This document shows positions 19,950 through 31,311 of a DNA stretch of 64,000 nucleotides, piece by piece. A program made the position numbers and the translations under genes. The notes beneath the pieces were generated by a model. It made no database searches. It was not told the DNA's origin and worked only from the letters and a program-made list of their open reading frames with translations. Source of the stretch: Cryphonectria parasitica EP155 (lineage: Eukaryota; Ascomycota; Sordariomycetes; Diaporthales; Cryphonectriaceae). The stretch is from assembly GCF_011745365.1 (NCBI RefSeq), contig NW_024468909.1, forward strand, positions 5,270,001 through 5,334,000, written 5' to 3'. Position 1 is the stretch's first letter; each line of letters begins with the position of its first letter.

Positions 19950-22875
19950 CTATCTCGTCCCTCCTCTGAATCCCATCTCAAGCATCTCCGCCAGCAGATC
20001 CCACTTCGCAGCCGCAGTATCCGTCGATGCGCGCGCCACACCGCGCAGACCGCCCGTGATGAACCGCAGGTGCCTGTCAAAATCCGCTCTGATACCCGCC
20101 AGGATCTCAGCGTACGTCTGGTGGTGATAATGTTGTTGTTGATGATGCTGCTGCCGCCGCCCTCGCTGCATCACAGATGTCCCGTCGCCGTTCTGGCCAC
20201 CTGTGAAATAGTCATCATCATCATCGTTCTCGTCGCCGTCTTTCCCAAACAGAATTGTCTCGTCCTCCTCCCGCTCCTTTTCCCTCGGGCTGACGTACAC
20301 GCCCCGCAACGCGCTTGGCGGGGGCTGCGACTGCTGCTGTTCTTCTCCACCCCCGACGCCGGACCGCCGAGGTGTGCCGTACTGTCGCTGCTGCTGCTCA
20401 TGCTGGTGCGCTGCAGAACGGGCTACCTCACCCCCGCGACTAACGTTGTCGTGTTCGTGCGCACGGCGCCCGTCCTCCAGCCTGATGGCCAAATCGAGCA
20501 CGTCCAGCACGCAGTCCCTGATCGGCGCCAGCTTTGCGCCCAGACACGCCTCCTCCACGACGCGCCTCGCGAACAGGGCGTGGATCTCGATCATGGCGTC
20601 GATGTCCTCTGCGTCCTGCAGGCTGGTGCGCATCTTGCTGGTTTCGGGTACCAGGACAATTGTGGTGAGGTAAGAGTGGAGGGTCGTTGCGAACCAGAGG
20701 AGGCGGGCGCGGAGGGCGTAGTAGGCTTGTTGGTGGTCGTCTGCCTGTATGTCGGCCTGTGCCTTGAGGAGGGCAGATGAGGCGGTGACAATCGTGGCTG
20801 CACGCCGGAGTTGGAGGAGGAGGGTGAAGATGAGTTCGTACTTCGTGATGGCTTCTCTCGTGATGACAAGCCGCACGGGCCAGGCGAGCTTGTAGGAGAG
20901 GCGTATACCGGGCAGACTGTTCCGAACACTACTCCGAGCCTGGTCGGGATGACCGCGGAAGATGTGTTCTGGGTCAAATGAGGCTGAGAGGCGATAGCTC
21001 TCAAGGACTGGGCACGGCGACCATGCTTCTTGGGCAAGCTCGGTTAGCGTGAACCGGTCTGTCCACGTAGTACTCAGAGCGTCCAGACTTGCGAATACGG
21101 AAGACGTAAAGGTGTCGACCAGCGAGCCGTCGGACATAAAGTAGATGTGTTGCAGAGTGTCGAGGCTATCCCAAAGACCGCAGGACTCGAAAAGTATGGC
21201 TGACAGATTTGAGGATGTTGAGAGGTGCTTGCTCTGCACCCAGCGGTCAAAGGCAGCATCGAAGAGCTCTGAGAATGGCGCGAGCGCGAGATCTGGAGAG
21301 CCGCAGGCCGATGCGAAGTCTAGTGGCGGGTCTGGTAAGCGAAATTCGTTGTCACTGGCGAGAAGCTGAAAGCGTCCGAGATGCTTGAGTACAACGACGC
21401 TCTTGCCAGTGTTGAAAATCTTCTGGACCGCGGGATGTAGAAACCTAGGCGCATGTAGCTGGCCTTCCTGGGACCTGCGAAGGTTGAACTTGTCACTCCA
21501 TATCTGACTCGGTGGTACCGAAGCCGAGGCCTCAGCAACGAAAAAAGTCTTGTCTCCTGGTGTGAGTTCCCCTCCTTCCATCCATTGCCGTATGGGTCTG
21601 ATGTAGACTCTGAAGCAGTCGAAGAAGATCTCGCCGAGGTAATGGTAGGACCGGTCATCACCGCTCAGCTGAGCTATGCAGGTCGCATCATACAGCAGCT
21701 CCAAAAAGCGGAAAGAGTGAGCGTACCGCTCTTCCTGGAGCTGGCGAACAACATTCGACAGGCCGGCCAGAGGGACGAGATATGGTTTGAGCTCCTGCTG
21801 CAGAGCTATCAAGCTCACGACCGTGTCCTCCTTGATCTCGACATAGCGCCCTTGGACCGATGCGATCTGCTTATCGAAGGCCCTGAGGCACTGGCACACC
21901 GAGTCCTGGAAGGCCTGCACCAGCGGCACGTCTTGTGTAGTCTCGGAGAATTTGCGGAGAGGCAGCAGCGTTCGCCCATACTCAGCAAAGGAGTTGACGA
22001 GAGCTCGGTATGTATCCCATGACACATCTGAAAGCTGATACCTGGAAACTGGTGTGCAATCAGGCCCGAACAGGCTGGTCGGCAAGCCGTTCAACAGAAA
22101 CAAGACTTCTCGCAGGATCTGATACTCGGAGATGGGCACCTTCATCGGTCGGCCGGACGCGTCTCTGGGCTGTGCACCGTGACGCCATTCCTGGGCCTTC
22201 TCGATCTCCTGGAGCGGCGACTCTTCTGTTGCAGGTAGAAGCAGACTACCGACCGTCCTCCTCCTGACCAGAGCCGTGGCGCTTGACATGGACGTATCAT
22301 CTGAGCCTGCGACAGGTGACTGAGAGTCTGGCATCGCCTCATCTTCTGAGCTGTCTGCGAAGTCGACATTCTTCCACAGGTCACGATCTTGAGCCCAACC
22401 GTCCTCTCTGGCAATGTGCTCCCATTTGAGATCCAATCCCGGGTCCTGATTCGCCTCACGTAATCGCACGAGGGTGTCGAGATTGGACTTCTTGACAGGC
22501 TGGTCGGAGAGCTCCAGCAGGAGATGCAATACCTCAGGCGTCCATTTTGTCGATTGTTTCTGCCTGGACAGCAAGTCGAGCCTCTGTCTCAACGCCTCTG
22601 CCAGACCATCTCGGCCAACGACTGAAAACCTTTCGACGAGGCCACGGAGCTGCTCCTCGACGGCAAATTGATTTGTCTGGAGATATTCGCGGTTTCGGAT
22701 CCCACGCAAGGCACTCTCACGATAGGATCTGAACAGTCGCGGCTGAGACTGGAAAAAAAGTAAGTAGATGTCCCTTGTGCAGGTCATTCGTAGATACACT
22801 CACTGTAGGCGAGGTGGTCGTGATGATAGTGACGAGCTCATCGGTCAAGGCCCCTAACTCGGCAAGGTAAGCCAT
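19950..22875 (-). CDS. gamma-tubulin complex component, GCP5-like (Spc97/Spc98 family)
   Basis: On the minus strand, exon 1 is 22875-22804 (24 codons) and exon 2 is 22748-19950, with a 55-bp intron (GTGAGT...CCAG); the product is 956 residues. The GRIP1 motif is seen as EYQILREVLFLLNGLPTSLF near residues 230-250, followed by the long helical body of the family. Typical pieces are DSVCQCLRAFDKQI, LLYDATCIAQLSGD and IFFDCFRVYIRPIRQWMEGG. The C-terminal GRIP2 half carries YKLAWPVRLVITREAITKYE, the segment that contacts gamma-tubulin in relatives. A Gln/His/Asp-rich insertion lies near the C-terminus (about 835-905). The protein would sit in gamma-tubulin ring complexes at spindle poles or septa and help nucleate microtubules. 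GCP5 is my best sub-family guess; GCP4 or GCP6 cannot be excluded by eye. Its stop is 182 bp from the convergent MetRS stop. Confidence 0.85.
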
Positions 22876-23468
22876 TTTTCAGGAGGTCTGACAACGGCAA
22901 TAGGGGCAGTCCGTTTCATGGCGACTGTCATGAGAAGGGGAATGTCATATCTTGCTCATGGTTGACACGTTGAGGATAATTGCACCGACTCTTGGTCGTC
23001 GTCGTTGTCGTCGTCCAGCCTCTCTGGAAGGCGGCAGTGGTAGCTCAGGTGAAGGCTAGACTGATACTATCGATAAGCACCTTCGTTTCGCTGGTAGATT
23101 ACATAGATTTTCAATGTACCTGGCGCTAAGGCCTGGCCGTTGCACTTGTGCCAGTTACTTGGGGCGCTTTCTGCTTACTCTAGCCCCTATTTATCGATAG
23201 TCCAATCTACCTGCTGTCATCTACGCTCGACAACGCGCCGCCTGGCTTGCGAGTTTCAACTGCCACCTCTTTTAAGCTTGTCTCGAACTTTTTATATCCG
23301 TCCCCCTTTTGTCTCGACAACCACCAACGCCAGCCGATAACACGGTCACTTGAGCGCCCTGACCACTGTCATATCGCTTCGAACGAGGCCATGCTACGAT
23401 AAAGAAAAGAAAAGGCCCACAACTGCAACCTGCGACCCAATTCCTCTTGAACCAAGTCTGCCGCAGCC
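22876..23468. promoter_or_regulatory. divergent promoter region with two TATCGATA palindromes
   Basis: This 593-bp spacer separates the start codons of the GCP5-like gene (minus) and the mannosyltransferase (plus). The 11-base sequence ACTATCGATAA at 23066-23076 recurs as its exact reverse complement at 23191-23201, and both copies centre on the palindrome TATCGATA. The two copies lie about 125 bp apart and roughly mid-spacer. A CGTCGTCGTTGTCGTCGTC stretch lies at about 22997-23016. A regulatory role is inference from position and recurrence. Confidence 0.4.
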
Positions 23469-24918
23469 ATGGCTATCGCTCGGCCGGTCAGAGTCCTCGG
23501 ACTCGCCGCCATCTTCATGTGGTGTTTCTTCCTCTACCAGATCTTCAGGCCTGGGTCTGGGATCAAGCCATCCCTCGGCATACCCAACAACGAGAGGGAT
23601 CCGTTATTAGATCGTGAGCAGCTCTTGCCTCCTTCTCCTTCTCCTCCTGTTCCTGCTCCTGCCCGCGATACTTTGCTGGCGACACAAGCATCTTCATATC
23701 TGACACTGCTTCTCTCTCTCCCCTCATATAGCAACCGGCGAACCAGAAGGCATACTGCGGCGCGCAGGTCCCGGCTATGCGCCCGACGCGAAGAACTCAG
23801 AGCGCATCAACGCTACCCTGCTGGCGCTTGTACGAAACGAGGAGCTGCAGGGCATGCTCCAGGCGATGAAAGATCTGGAGAGGACGTGGAACAACAAGTT
23901 CAACTACCCATGGACGTTTTTCAACGATGTCCCGTTCTCGGAGGAATTCAAGAAGAAGACATCAGAGGTGACAAAGGCAGAGACAAGATATGGTAAGAAA
24001 CGAAGCCTAAGTGTGATGCTGCCCTGCCGGACAGGATGAGTCGCTGATGAAATACCATTTTTCCTATAGAGGTCATACCGAAAGAGCACTGGGAGATGCC
24101 GTCTTGGATCAACATGGACTTGTTCCAAGAATCCGTCAAGATCCTGCAGGAGCACGAGATTCAGTACGCCGACAAGGTCTCGTACCACCAGATGTGCCGC
24201 TGGAACAGTGGCCTCTTCTACAAGCACCCGGCCCTCAAGGACACGCAGTACTACTGGCGGGTCGAGCCCAAGGTGCACTTCTTCTGCGATATCGACTACG
24301 ACGTCTTCCGCTATATGCAGGACCACAACAAGACGTACGGATTCACCATCAACCTGTACGATGCTCCAGAGTCCATCCCCACGCTGTGGCCCGAGACGAC
24401 CAAGTTCCTCGCCGCCCACAGCGATTACCTGCACGACAACAATGCCCTGAACTGGCTGGTGGACAAGGCGCGGAGACCCGATCACAACGACAAGGCCAAT
24501 GGCTATTCGACATGCCACTTCTGGAGCAACTTTGAGATTGGCGACATGAACTTCTGGAGGAGCCAGCCATATGAGGACTACTTCAACCACCTGGACAGGG
24601 CTGGTGGGTTCTTTTATGAGCGGTGGGGAGATGCGCCCGTGCACAGTATTGCTCTGGGCCTGTTTGAAGACAGGAATCGGATTCACTGGTACGTTTGGTG
24701 TTGTCGCATTTTTGGAGGAACCATTTTTACCGGGAATTTTAGCTGACCAACATGCTGGCAGGTTCCGAGACATTGGATATCAGCACATCCCCTTCTTTAA
24801 CTGCCCCAACTCACCAAAGTGCAAGGGCTGCGTCACCGGCCGTTTCACCGATGGAGAATCATGGTTGAACAAGGAGGATTGCCGGCCAAACTGGTTCAAG
24901 TTTGCACACGCGGGCTGA
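23469..24918 (+). CDS. alpha-1,2-mannosyltransferase, Kre2/Mnt1 family (GT15)
   Basis: Four exons, 23469-23613, 23732-23992, 24070-24688 and 24762-24918, give 393 residues; the introns are 118, 77 and 73 bp. It is a type II membrane protein with a short cytosolic N-terminus, a TM anchor at about residues 8-26 (LGLAAIFMWCFFLYQIF), a stem and a lumenal catalytic domain. GT15 signatures are clear: YPWTFFNDVPFSEEF, SYHQMCRWNSGLFY, YYWRVEPKVHFFCDIDYD (the manganese and GDP-mannose site), YGFTINLYD, and the catalytic segment SNFEIGDMNFWRS followed by HLDRAGGFFYERWGDAPVHS. The last exon holds the conserved Cys-rich end with CPNSPKCKGC. The enzyme adds alpha-1,2-mannose to O- and N-linked glycans in the Golgi. 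The exact linkage and which paralogue cannot be decided by eye. Confidence 0.94.
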
Positions 24919-25513
24919 AGTCGGTGGACGGCCCTGTCAGGAAACTCCAAAAAAAAAATCAAAAAATCCTTGAACGCCCAAAATCAACAAAATCAAACCC
25001 AAGGCTTGTCTTTCATGGGGGGAACGAGTGGACGATAAACACACAAGAAAATGTTGTTTTTTTTCTGATTGTGACGATACGCGTGTGTATATATATATAT
25101 ATATATATCCCTCCATCACGCGTCGCAAATCTCGTGGATAGTTGCGAGATTGATTGCATTTCAGGAGAGGGCGGGGGGGGGGGGGTGGGACACAAGGTGG
25201 AACACTGGTGTTTGGCGCCTAGGCGGGCAATTTCTTCTTTTCATTTTTCGCATTCATTTGCGTAGCGATCTATGCAGTAGGGCTCTTTGTTTCTTATGAT
25301 ATAGACTGTGGAGCAGGGCTGCTAGTTCGAGGAGGACGAACGCGCAAGAATGGCCCTGCTAGCCATTGCTTCAATGTGATTGATGATTGGTCTCGTCAAA
25401 TCGAACGCGGTTTAGACTGAAACTTGCGACGCATGAAGTGCTGACCCAGGTGATGGTGGATGATGCTCATCAAATCATATCTCGAAAGACCTCGTTGTCT
25501 CGATGATATCCTC
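24919..25513. other. convergent 3' spacer with (TA)n and poly-G tracts
   Basis: It separates the stop codons of the mannosyltransferase and the WDR83-like gene. It contains a (TA)n tract at about 25088-25108 and a run of 13 G at 25173-25185. No gene is supported. Confidence 0.5.
25088..25108. repeat. (TA)10 microsatellite
   Basis: Perfect TA repeat in the spacer between two convergent stops; a G13 tract lies 64 bp further on. Confidence 0.85.
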
Positions 25514-26762
25514 TCAAGCAGGACCAAAGACGGTCACGGCCCCCGAGGTGCCCCCAGCACAGAACTGGTCGCCAAAGCCCGCCTCTCGCCAGGCCAGACA
25601 GCTCACGACAAACCTGCGCTCCTTCTCCCTCCCATCCCTCCCGACCACCCGCTTCAGCTTCTCCTCGGTCCCGGCGGGGCCCCAAGGCACGGCAACCCTC
25701 GAGACCAGCTTGCCCGTCATCAGATCCCACACCCACAGCCTGCCCCCTCCTTCAGCCGCCGCCGCCGCTCCCTCGCCCGTCATCTCATCCCCTGCAACGA
25801 CATACCTCTCCCTGCCGCCCAGCAGGCTCTGCACCCTGAGGTCCTCGTTCTTCCACCGCCCGCCGGCCCGCTCCTCCTCGCCGCCGTCGCCATCGCCGCC
25901 ATACGTCCGCAGACACGTGCCCGCATCCCGATCCATCAGCCTCACCCTGCTGTCCAGGCTCCCCACCAGCACGGCCCGCCCGTCCTGCGTGAGACACAAG
26001 CTCGACACGCTCGCGCCCACCACGTCCGTCGTCACCCTGCCCATGCGCACATCATATGCCCGCACGCGCCCGTCCACCGACCCGCTGATGATCTCGGCCC
26101 CGCGCACCACGACCGCCGAGATGGCGTCTCGGGCCTCGCTCAGCACCATGATGGGCCTTGCTCCTCCGCCTCCACCGCCGCCAGACTTTGTGTCCCAGAT
26201 CCGCACCGTGGTGTCGAACCCGCCCGAGACTACCAGGGAGTCGCCTGCGCCTGCCATGGCCACGCAGTTGACGCGCCCCACGTGGCCCTCGGCGGCGTGC
26301 GTGAGGCGTCGGAGGGTCTGGGCTGTCGATACGTCCCAGAGGAATACGGTGCGGTCGCCGCCGGCTGAGGCGAAGCGGGCGTTGTCGGTGGCGACGGCTA
26401 GGGAGAGGACGGAGTGGGAGTGGGCCTGGTAGGTCTGGATCAGGCGGCCTTCGGGCAGGGCTGGGGTGCTAGAGGAGTTGGTGGTGGTGGTGGTGGTGGT
26501 GGTGGTGGTGCTGTTGGTGGTGCTTGGGGTGGGGTTGTAGAGGCGGATGGAGCGGTCTGCGCTGCCGGTGAGGATGTATGTGCCGGGCGAGGCAGAATAG
26601 GCGAGGGCGTGTATTGGTCCTGGACGAGTGGTCAGTCGTAGTCCAGCCTTTATATATAAAATGAAGAGTAGAATGTTGATGCGTTCATGTCTGTCTTGCA
26701 ATTTCATCTCACTCACCATTTGCGCCCGTCAAAAAGGCTATGGGCTTGTATGGGAAAGCCAT
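25514..26762 (-). CDS. WDR83/MORG1-like WD40-repeat protein
   Basis: On the minus strand, exon 1 is 26762-26717 and exon 2 is 26619-25514; the 97-bp intron (GTGAGT...CCAG) joins LTGAN to GPIHALAY, giving 383 residues. WD40 repeats are clear throughout: TYILTGSADRSIRLYNP, ARFASAGGDRTVFLWD, SLVVSGGFDTTVRIWD, EIISGSVDGRVRAYD and AVLVGSLDSRVRLMD. The architecture matches WDR83/MORG1, a seven-bladed propeller described as a MAPK scaffold and a spliceosomal C-complex associate in animals. A threonine tract encoded by a (GGT/ACC) repeat at about 26479-26509 sits in the loop after the first repeat, and Gly-rich inserts occur later. Function in this fungus is inference. The gene is divergent from the hydrolase at 27145. 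Confidence 0.85.
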
Positions 26763-27144
26763 TTTAAATGAGAGTCCGAGGTCGCCATGACATGACCTCG
26801 TGGAACTGGGACGCTAAGGGAGGGTGGTCGTCGATCCTCAGGGTGCCATTCTTGTAAGTTGCCAGTCCTTTGAAAATGAAGTTGCTCGTCCTTGAGTGAG
26901 ACCAGTATTTGAGCATGGCCGAACAGTGCCTACTTATGTAATATGCTAACGGTACAAAGGATATCCCTAACCCCAACCCCAACCCTGATATAAACAAACA
27001 AGTTCAAGTATGGCCTCCAGTCTCATTGCTCTCGCCCTGACCAAGAGGAGGAAAAGGAAAGAGAGAAACAGGAAACAAAAAAGAAAAAGAAGAAAGAGAA
27101 AAAGTCTAAAATTCAAATAAAATAAAAAACCAAAATCAACCATA
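26763..27144. promoter_or_regulatory. divergent promoter region with a telomere-like G-quadruplex motif
   Basis: At 26965-26985 the plus strand has four C-runs of 3-4 spaced by TAA, AA and AA. The minus strand therefore reads four G-runs of 3-4 separated by TT, TT and TTA, a perfect short-loop G-quadruplex pattern that resembles fungal telomere repeat TTAGGG. It sits about 203-223 bp upstream of the WDR83-like start (on its sense strand) and 160-180 bp upstream of the hydrolase start. From about 27045 to 27130 the plus strand is almost pure purine and A-rich, the likely leader of the hydrolase transcript. Confidence 0.4.
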
Positions 27145-27794
27145 ATGGACACAACTGTCCCCCCAGAGGGCGAAACATCCCCACCCCCAATGAGCAAGAC
27201 CAAGCGCAAGCAAACCATCTGGCCCGACCCACTAGTCGTCGAGCCCACGACACCACCGCACACGCACATCATCATCCTCCTCCACGGCCGCGGCAGCAAC
27301 GCCTCGCGCTTCGGCCTCGAGCTCCTCGCGGCGCGGTCCTCGGCCGGCAAGACCCTGGCGCAGCACTTCCCCTCGGCGCGCTTCATCTTCCCCACGGCCT
27401 AGAAGCGCCGGTCCACGGTGCTGCGGCGCGTCCCCATCAACCAGTGGTTCGACAACTTCAGCCTCGAGGACCCGGCGCAGCGCCAGCACCTGCAGTATGA
27501 TGGCCTCCGGGAGACGAGCGCATTTGTGGCGGGCTTGGTGAACCGGGAAGCGGAGGTGCTCGGCGGCAGGGTGGGGCGTGTTGTGGTGGGGGGGTTGAGC
27601 CAGGGCTGTGCGGCTGCTTTGCATGTCTTGTTGAATGACTCGGCGGTGGGAAGAGGAGGAGGAGGAGGAGGAGGAGAAGGAGAAGGAGGAGGGGAGGCGA
27701 CGGCGTTGGCTGGATTTATTGGGATGAGTGGCTGGTTGCCGTTTGCTGAGACATTGGATCCGACGACGGCGGCTGGCAAGGAGGACGGAAAGGG

Positions 27795-27852
<58 letters not shown>

Positions 27853-28266
27853 GAAGAGGATGATATTTTTGGCTCAGATGACGACGACGAGGAGGGGATG
27901 AAAATAACCAAAGATGGGGGCGAGGAGGAGGAAGAGGAGGAGGATATGGGCCAGCGCCAAGAAGCCATCCCACCTCTTCAAAACCGCCAGAGGACAGCGG
28001 CAGACACGGCTCGCGATATAGCCTCTCTGCCGGCCCGGTCTGCCGCCCAACAAGTCATGTTTCCGAACACGCCTGTGTTCCTAGGACACGGAAGAAATGA
28101 CGAAAAGGTCTCGGTCAAGCTGGGGGAGCAGGCGAGACATGTGCTGGAAGGACTTGGCTGCAAGGTCCGCTGGAGAGACTACGATGAAGGACATTGGTAT
28201 AAAGTCCCAGAGGAGATTGATGATATTGTAGAGTTTTTGCGAGATGTTGTGAAAACAGCGGAGTAA
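27145..28266 (+). pseudogene. acyl-protein thioesterase/carboxylesterase-like hydrolase interrupted by an in-frame TAG
   Basis: One continuous frame of 374 codons is interrupted only by a TAG at 27400-27402 (codon 86). Upstream lies HIIILLHGRGSNASRF (the oxyanion-hole HGxG) and RFIFPTA; directly downstream the conserved RRS...INQWFDNFSLEDP continues. The nucleophile elbow GLSQG, GMSGWLPF, the acid in HGRNDEKV and the base in EGHWYK are all present, so the whole catalytic triad survives. Relatives (phospholipase/carboxylesterase family) deacylate proteins or lysophospholipids in the cytosol. An extended acidic insertion includes 18 GAT codons (27796-27849) with Glu-rich and Gly/Glu-rich flanks, unusual for the roughly 230-residue family norm. 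No in-frame ATG follows the stop before the nucleophile, so re-initiation would not rescue it. It could be a recent pseudogene, a readthrough gene or a sequencing error. Confidence 0.8.
27796..27849 (+). repeat. (GAT)18 trinucleotide repeat, poly-Asp
   Basis: Eighteen perfect GAT units lie inside the hydrolase frame and encode poly-aspartate. Imperfect GAA/GAG units follow. The repeat keeps the reading frame intact. Confidence 0.9.
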
Positions 28267-30107
28267 GTTAATAGGCATAGACGGTTATTGGCACTCGTAT
28301 GGCGTACGTCTTTTTATCCTCTACATGTTTGGTTTATCTGGAAGTAAAGCACAAGAGTAATTTTCCGTTACAAGGTGCGGCGATAGGGGAATTGAAAACT
28401 GTGAGCATTGTTGAGAGATGAGCATTATTAATAGCATCCCAAACAAGTGTAGAAATACAACAATGACAAAACATCTACGACATCATTTCTCATGTCTTAT
28501 AGTTTGCCTTTACTTTTTTTTTTTTTTTTTTTTCACGAGGAAATGCATTCATCAAGCCTTATCAAATATACCAACATTTATATGCATTATAACAAATCTG
28601 TCATATGATATACTAGGTTCTGTGAGTCCCCAACAGATTTATCACCTCTACAGCGAGAAGCTGTATTGCCATTTCTTTTCCTTTTTAAGTGTGCATGGTT
28701 GTAGCACATATGTTGTATCACAAAAATGCTCCTTTCCCAAAAACTCCCTTGTGATGTTTACAGAAAAACAGAAGAAAAAAGAAAAGAAAGAAAAGAACAG
28801 CAGGGGAAAAAATATCAATTGCTTTCCCATATAAAATCAGGTTGCCCTTATGATGTTTCTCTTTCCAGTACAACAAAATCAACAACGACGACGACAAGAC
28901 ACAAAAGCAACGGGGCTGAGCGTATCAAGCCTTTCCCGTCAAGATGGACAAACAAAACGCCGGCTGTATGCGATAACGAGAAAGTAAACAATTAACAACG
29001 CTGAGACAGAGAAAAGTATAGTGATACAGTTGAGGAAAGCATTGGCTAGGCCAGACGAAATAGAGAAAAGAGTTTGGCTTAGCTTGGCCTCTCCATGTGT
29101 CGAACTTCGGTGTATTGATTCGAATAGATCGACTCGGAACGCCAGAGGGGGGGTGTATATTGTTTGTCGGTAGAATTCGTCCAGAGGCTACACAGACCTG
29201 CCCCCATAGCCCCCTCATTCTGAAGGTCGGGAGCCTTTGTCGCCACTGAGAAACAGGCCCCCCAAGTCCAGGATTCCCGATGAGTGTTGGGGAGAGGGGG
29301 GGGGGCCTTTTTGGGTTACCGGTGTAGAACCATCAAGGGAAACCGTGGGTAGATGTGGAGTTGCAAAAAAGGTATCGGATTGGGATCGGGTGCGGGTCGG
29401 TGAGAAGAATAAAAAAAAAAAATAAAAAAAAAAGCCGGGCGTCGATAGTGCCAGGGCGTATGATGACGCGGCAGTAAATTGGACGACGACAAGAGACAGG
29501 CTCAGCCCCATTCGTCAGGATCGCCCATCGGGTAGAAATTATCCTTCTTCTGTTTTGTGTTTCTTTCCTCCCTGCAAGGAAACAGGGCGTGGAGGATTAT
29601 TCAGCCCTGGATGACCGGTCAACGTTGCACTGCAGACCGCCACTCCATGATACCGGAGGTATTTCGTCTCGCATGCGTGTCCCTCAACTTTTCCGATGGC
29701 GTGGTGTAGGACTTGGGGGGCCACCGGGAGAGAAAGTGAGAACGTGCCCCCCCCCCCCTTTTTTTTTCTTCTTTCTTCTTTCTTTCTTTCTTTCTTCCCT
29801 CCCTCCCTCTTATCTCCTTTCTTTCTTTCTCTCTTTCTCTTCCACCTGCCCCTCTCCCATGACCAGCATCAGCCCCCATCCCGGAAACGCTCGTCCCGCC
29901 TGAGACAACTGCCGGCGCGTGGCGGTTGCCAAAGACGTCCCGACGACGCCACAGCTGAGACCGGGTTCGACATGCGGGAGAGTTTGCAGAGTAGCGGCCA
30001 AAAGTATATCGCCGAAATGTGAGACTCCTACACAAGCAAACATACACACACACGAGGAGGGGTAATGCCACTGGCGAATGGTGCTCATCGTTTTCGTCTG
30101 TGTGTGT
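28267..30107. other. 1.8-kb convergent spacer, homopolymer-rich, no gene seen
   Basis: It lies between the stops of the hydrolase and the Zn2Cys6 gene. The first half is AT-rich with a run of 20 T at 28514-28533 and A-rich GAAAAGAAAG repeats near 28770-28800. A GGGGGGG run lies near 29298-29306, an A-rich stretch at 29408-29432, and a C12-T9 junction at 29747-29767 followed by TTTC/CCCT repeats to about 29850. Frames here are repeat-encoded or lack domains. Confidence 0.45.
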
Positions 30108-31279
30108 CTATGTGTAGTTTAGACCTCGGGAGGAAGGGGATACAGCAGTTTGTTCATGGCCCTGCTGTCTGTCAGATATAGCATGCAGACTACTATCTGA
30201 TTCATTTCGAGGTCTTTTCGGTGGTGCATCGTGGTGACCCTCCATCGACGGATAGTCAGTTGTCTTGGGCGAGATGGGAGGTGTATGTTTTGGCCTGTAT
30301 CCAAAGGGCCGTATATGATGGGCGGGCGCATCGTCACGCTCATCAATGACTATTGTTGACATGGCATTGTGATGACCACCGCCTCGGGGCCTTTTCTCTT
30401 TCCTGTTAGCGAGCACGCTCTGTCACAACAACAACAACAACAACAACAAGAAGAAGAGAAGAACAATAAGGAACTCACGCATTCTTGAACCTGCAGATCC
30501 GTCCAAACTTCTCACACTGCACACACCGAGGATAGTCGGGATCACACTTGATCTTCTTCTCCCTGCACGTCAGACATGCAATCGCCAGCCTCTTGCGGGG
30601 CTTGCCGGCCTTGGTCACGCCCCAGTGCGCATTCACCGCCTCCCCGTCGATGACCGTCTTGCAGTGGGAGCCATCATCGTAAAAGTAGCACAGGCCTTCG
30701 CCGGGCACATTCTCCGACTTGACAAAACGGGGCAGGAAGTGTGTCCCCGTCCAGATCTTGGGGCCCAGCCCGTCCTTGGTTGGCAGCGTCTCGTCCTTCT
30801 CTGGAAGCATGTCTGGAAGCAGAGGCTGGAGGACATATGGGTTGGGTTGCTGTGACGTCGGATAGTGGTGCTTCTGCTGCGGTTGTTGTTGTTGCTGCTG
30901 CTGGGAACCTCGTGCCTCTTCATAGTGATAGCTCTCGTGGGGGTGTTTCTGGCCAGCCAGCGGTTGTGTCTGATAGCGGCGTTCGACCATGTCCTGGTGG
31001 AAAGACCATCTGTGGCTGGGGTCTGCTCGGCCCCGCGGCTCCCCTCTCGTGCTAGGCGAGAGCGAGTCTGGGAAGAGGCTCCTGTGATCTCCTGTGAGCG
31101 ATGGGAGTGTTCTGTCAGGGAGCCTCGGCTCAAATGTAGACTTCTTGAGCTGTGGCGCATTCGACATTGGGATTCCAAAGAATGGTGAGGAACAGCTGGG
31201 CCTCTCCAGATAGCCACCGGCACTCCGGGGTGGATCCACTGGCGAGGTTGCAGCATGGTAGGCCTGCTGCTGTTGTTGT

Positions 31280-31311
<32 letters not shown>

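Noticed and set aside
27337..27402. Intron ending at the TAG of the hydrolase (the TAG read as an acceptor)
   Set aside because: It would delete the conserved strand with RFIFPTA and there is no good donor or branch site; a genuine stop codon or base error is simpler.
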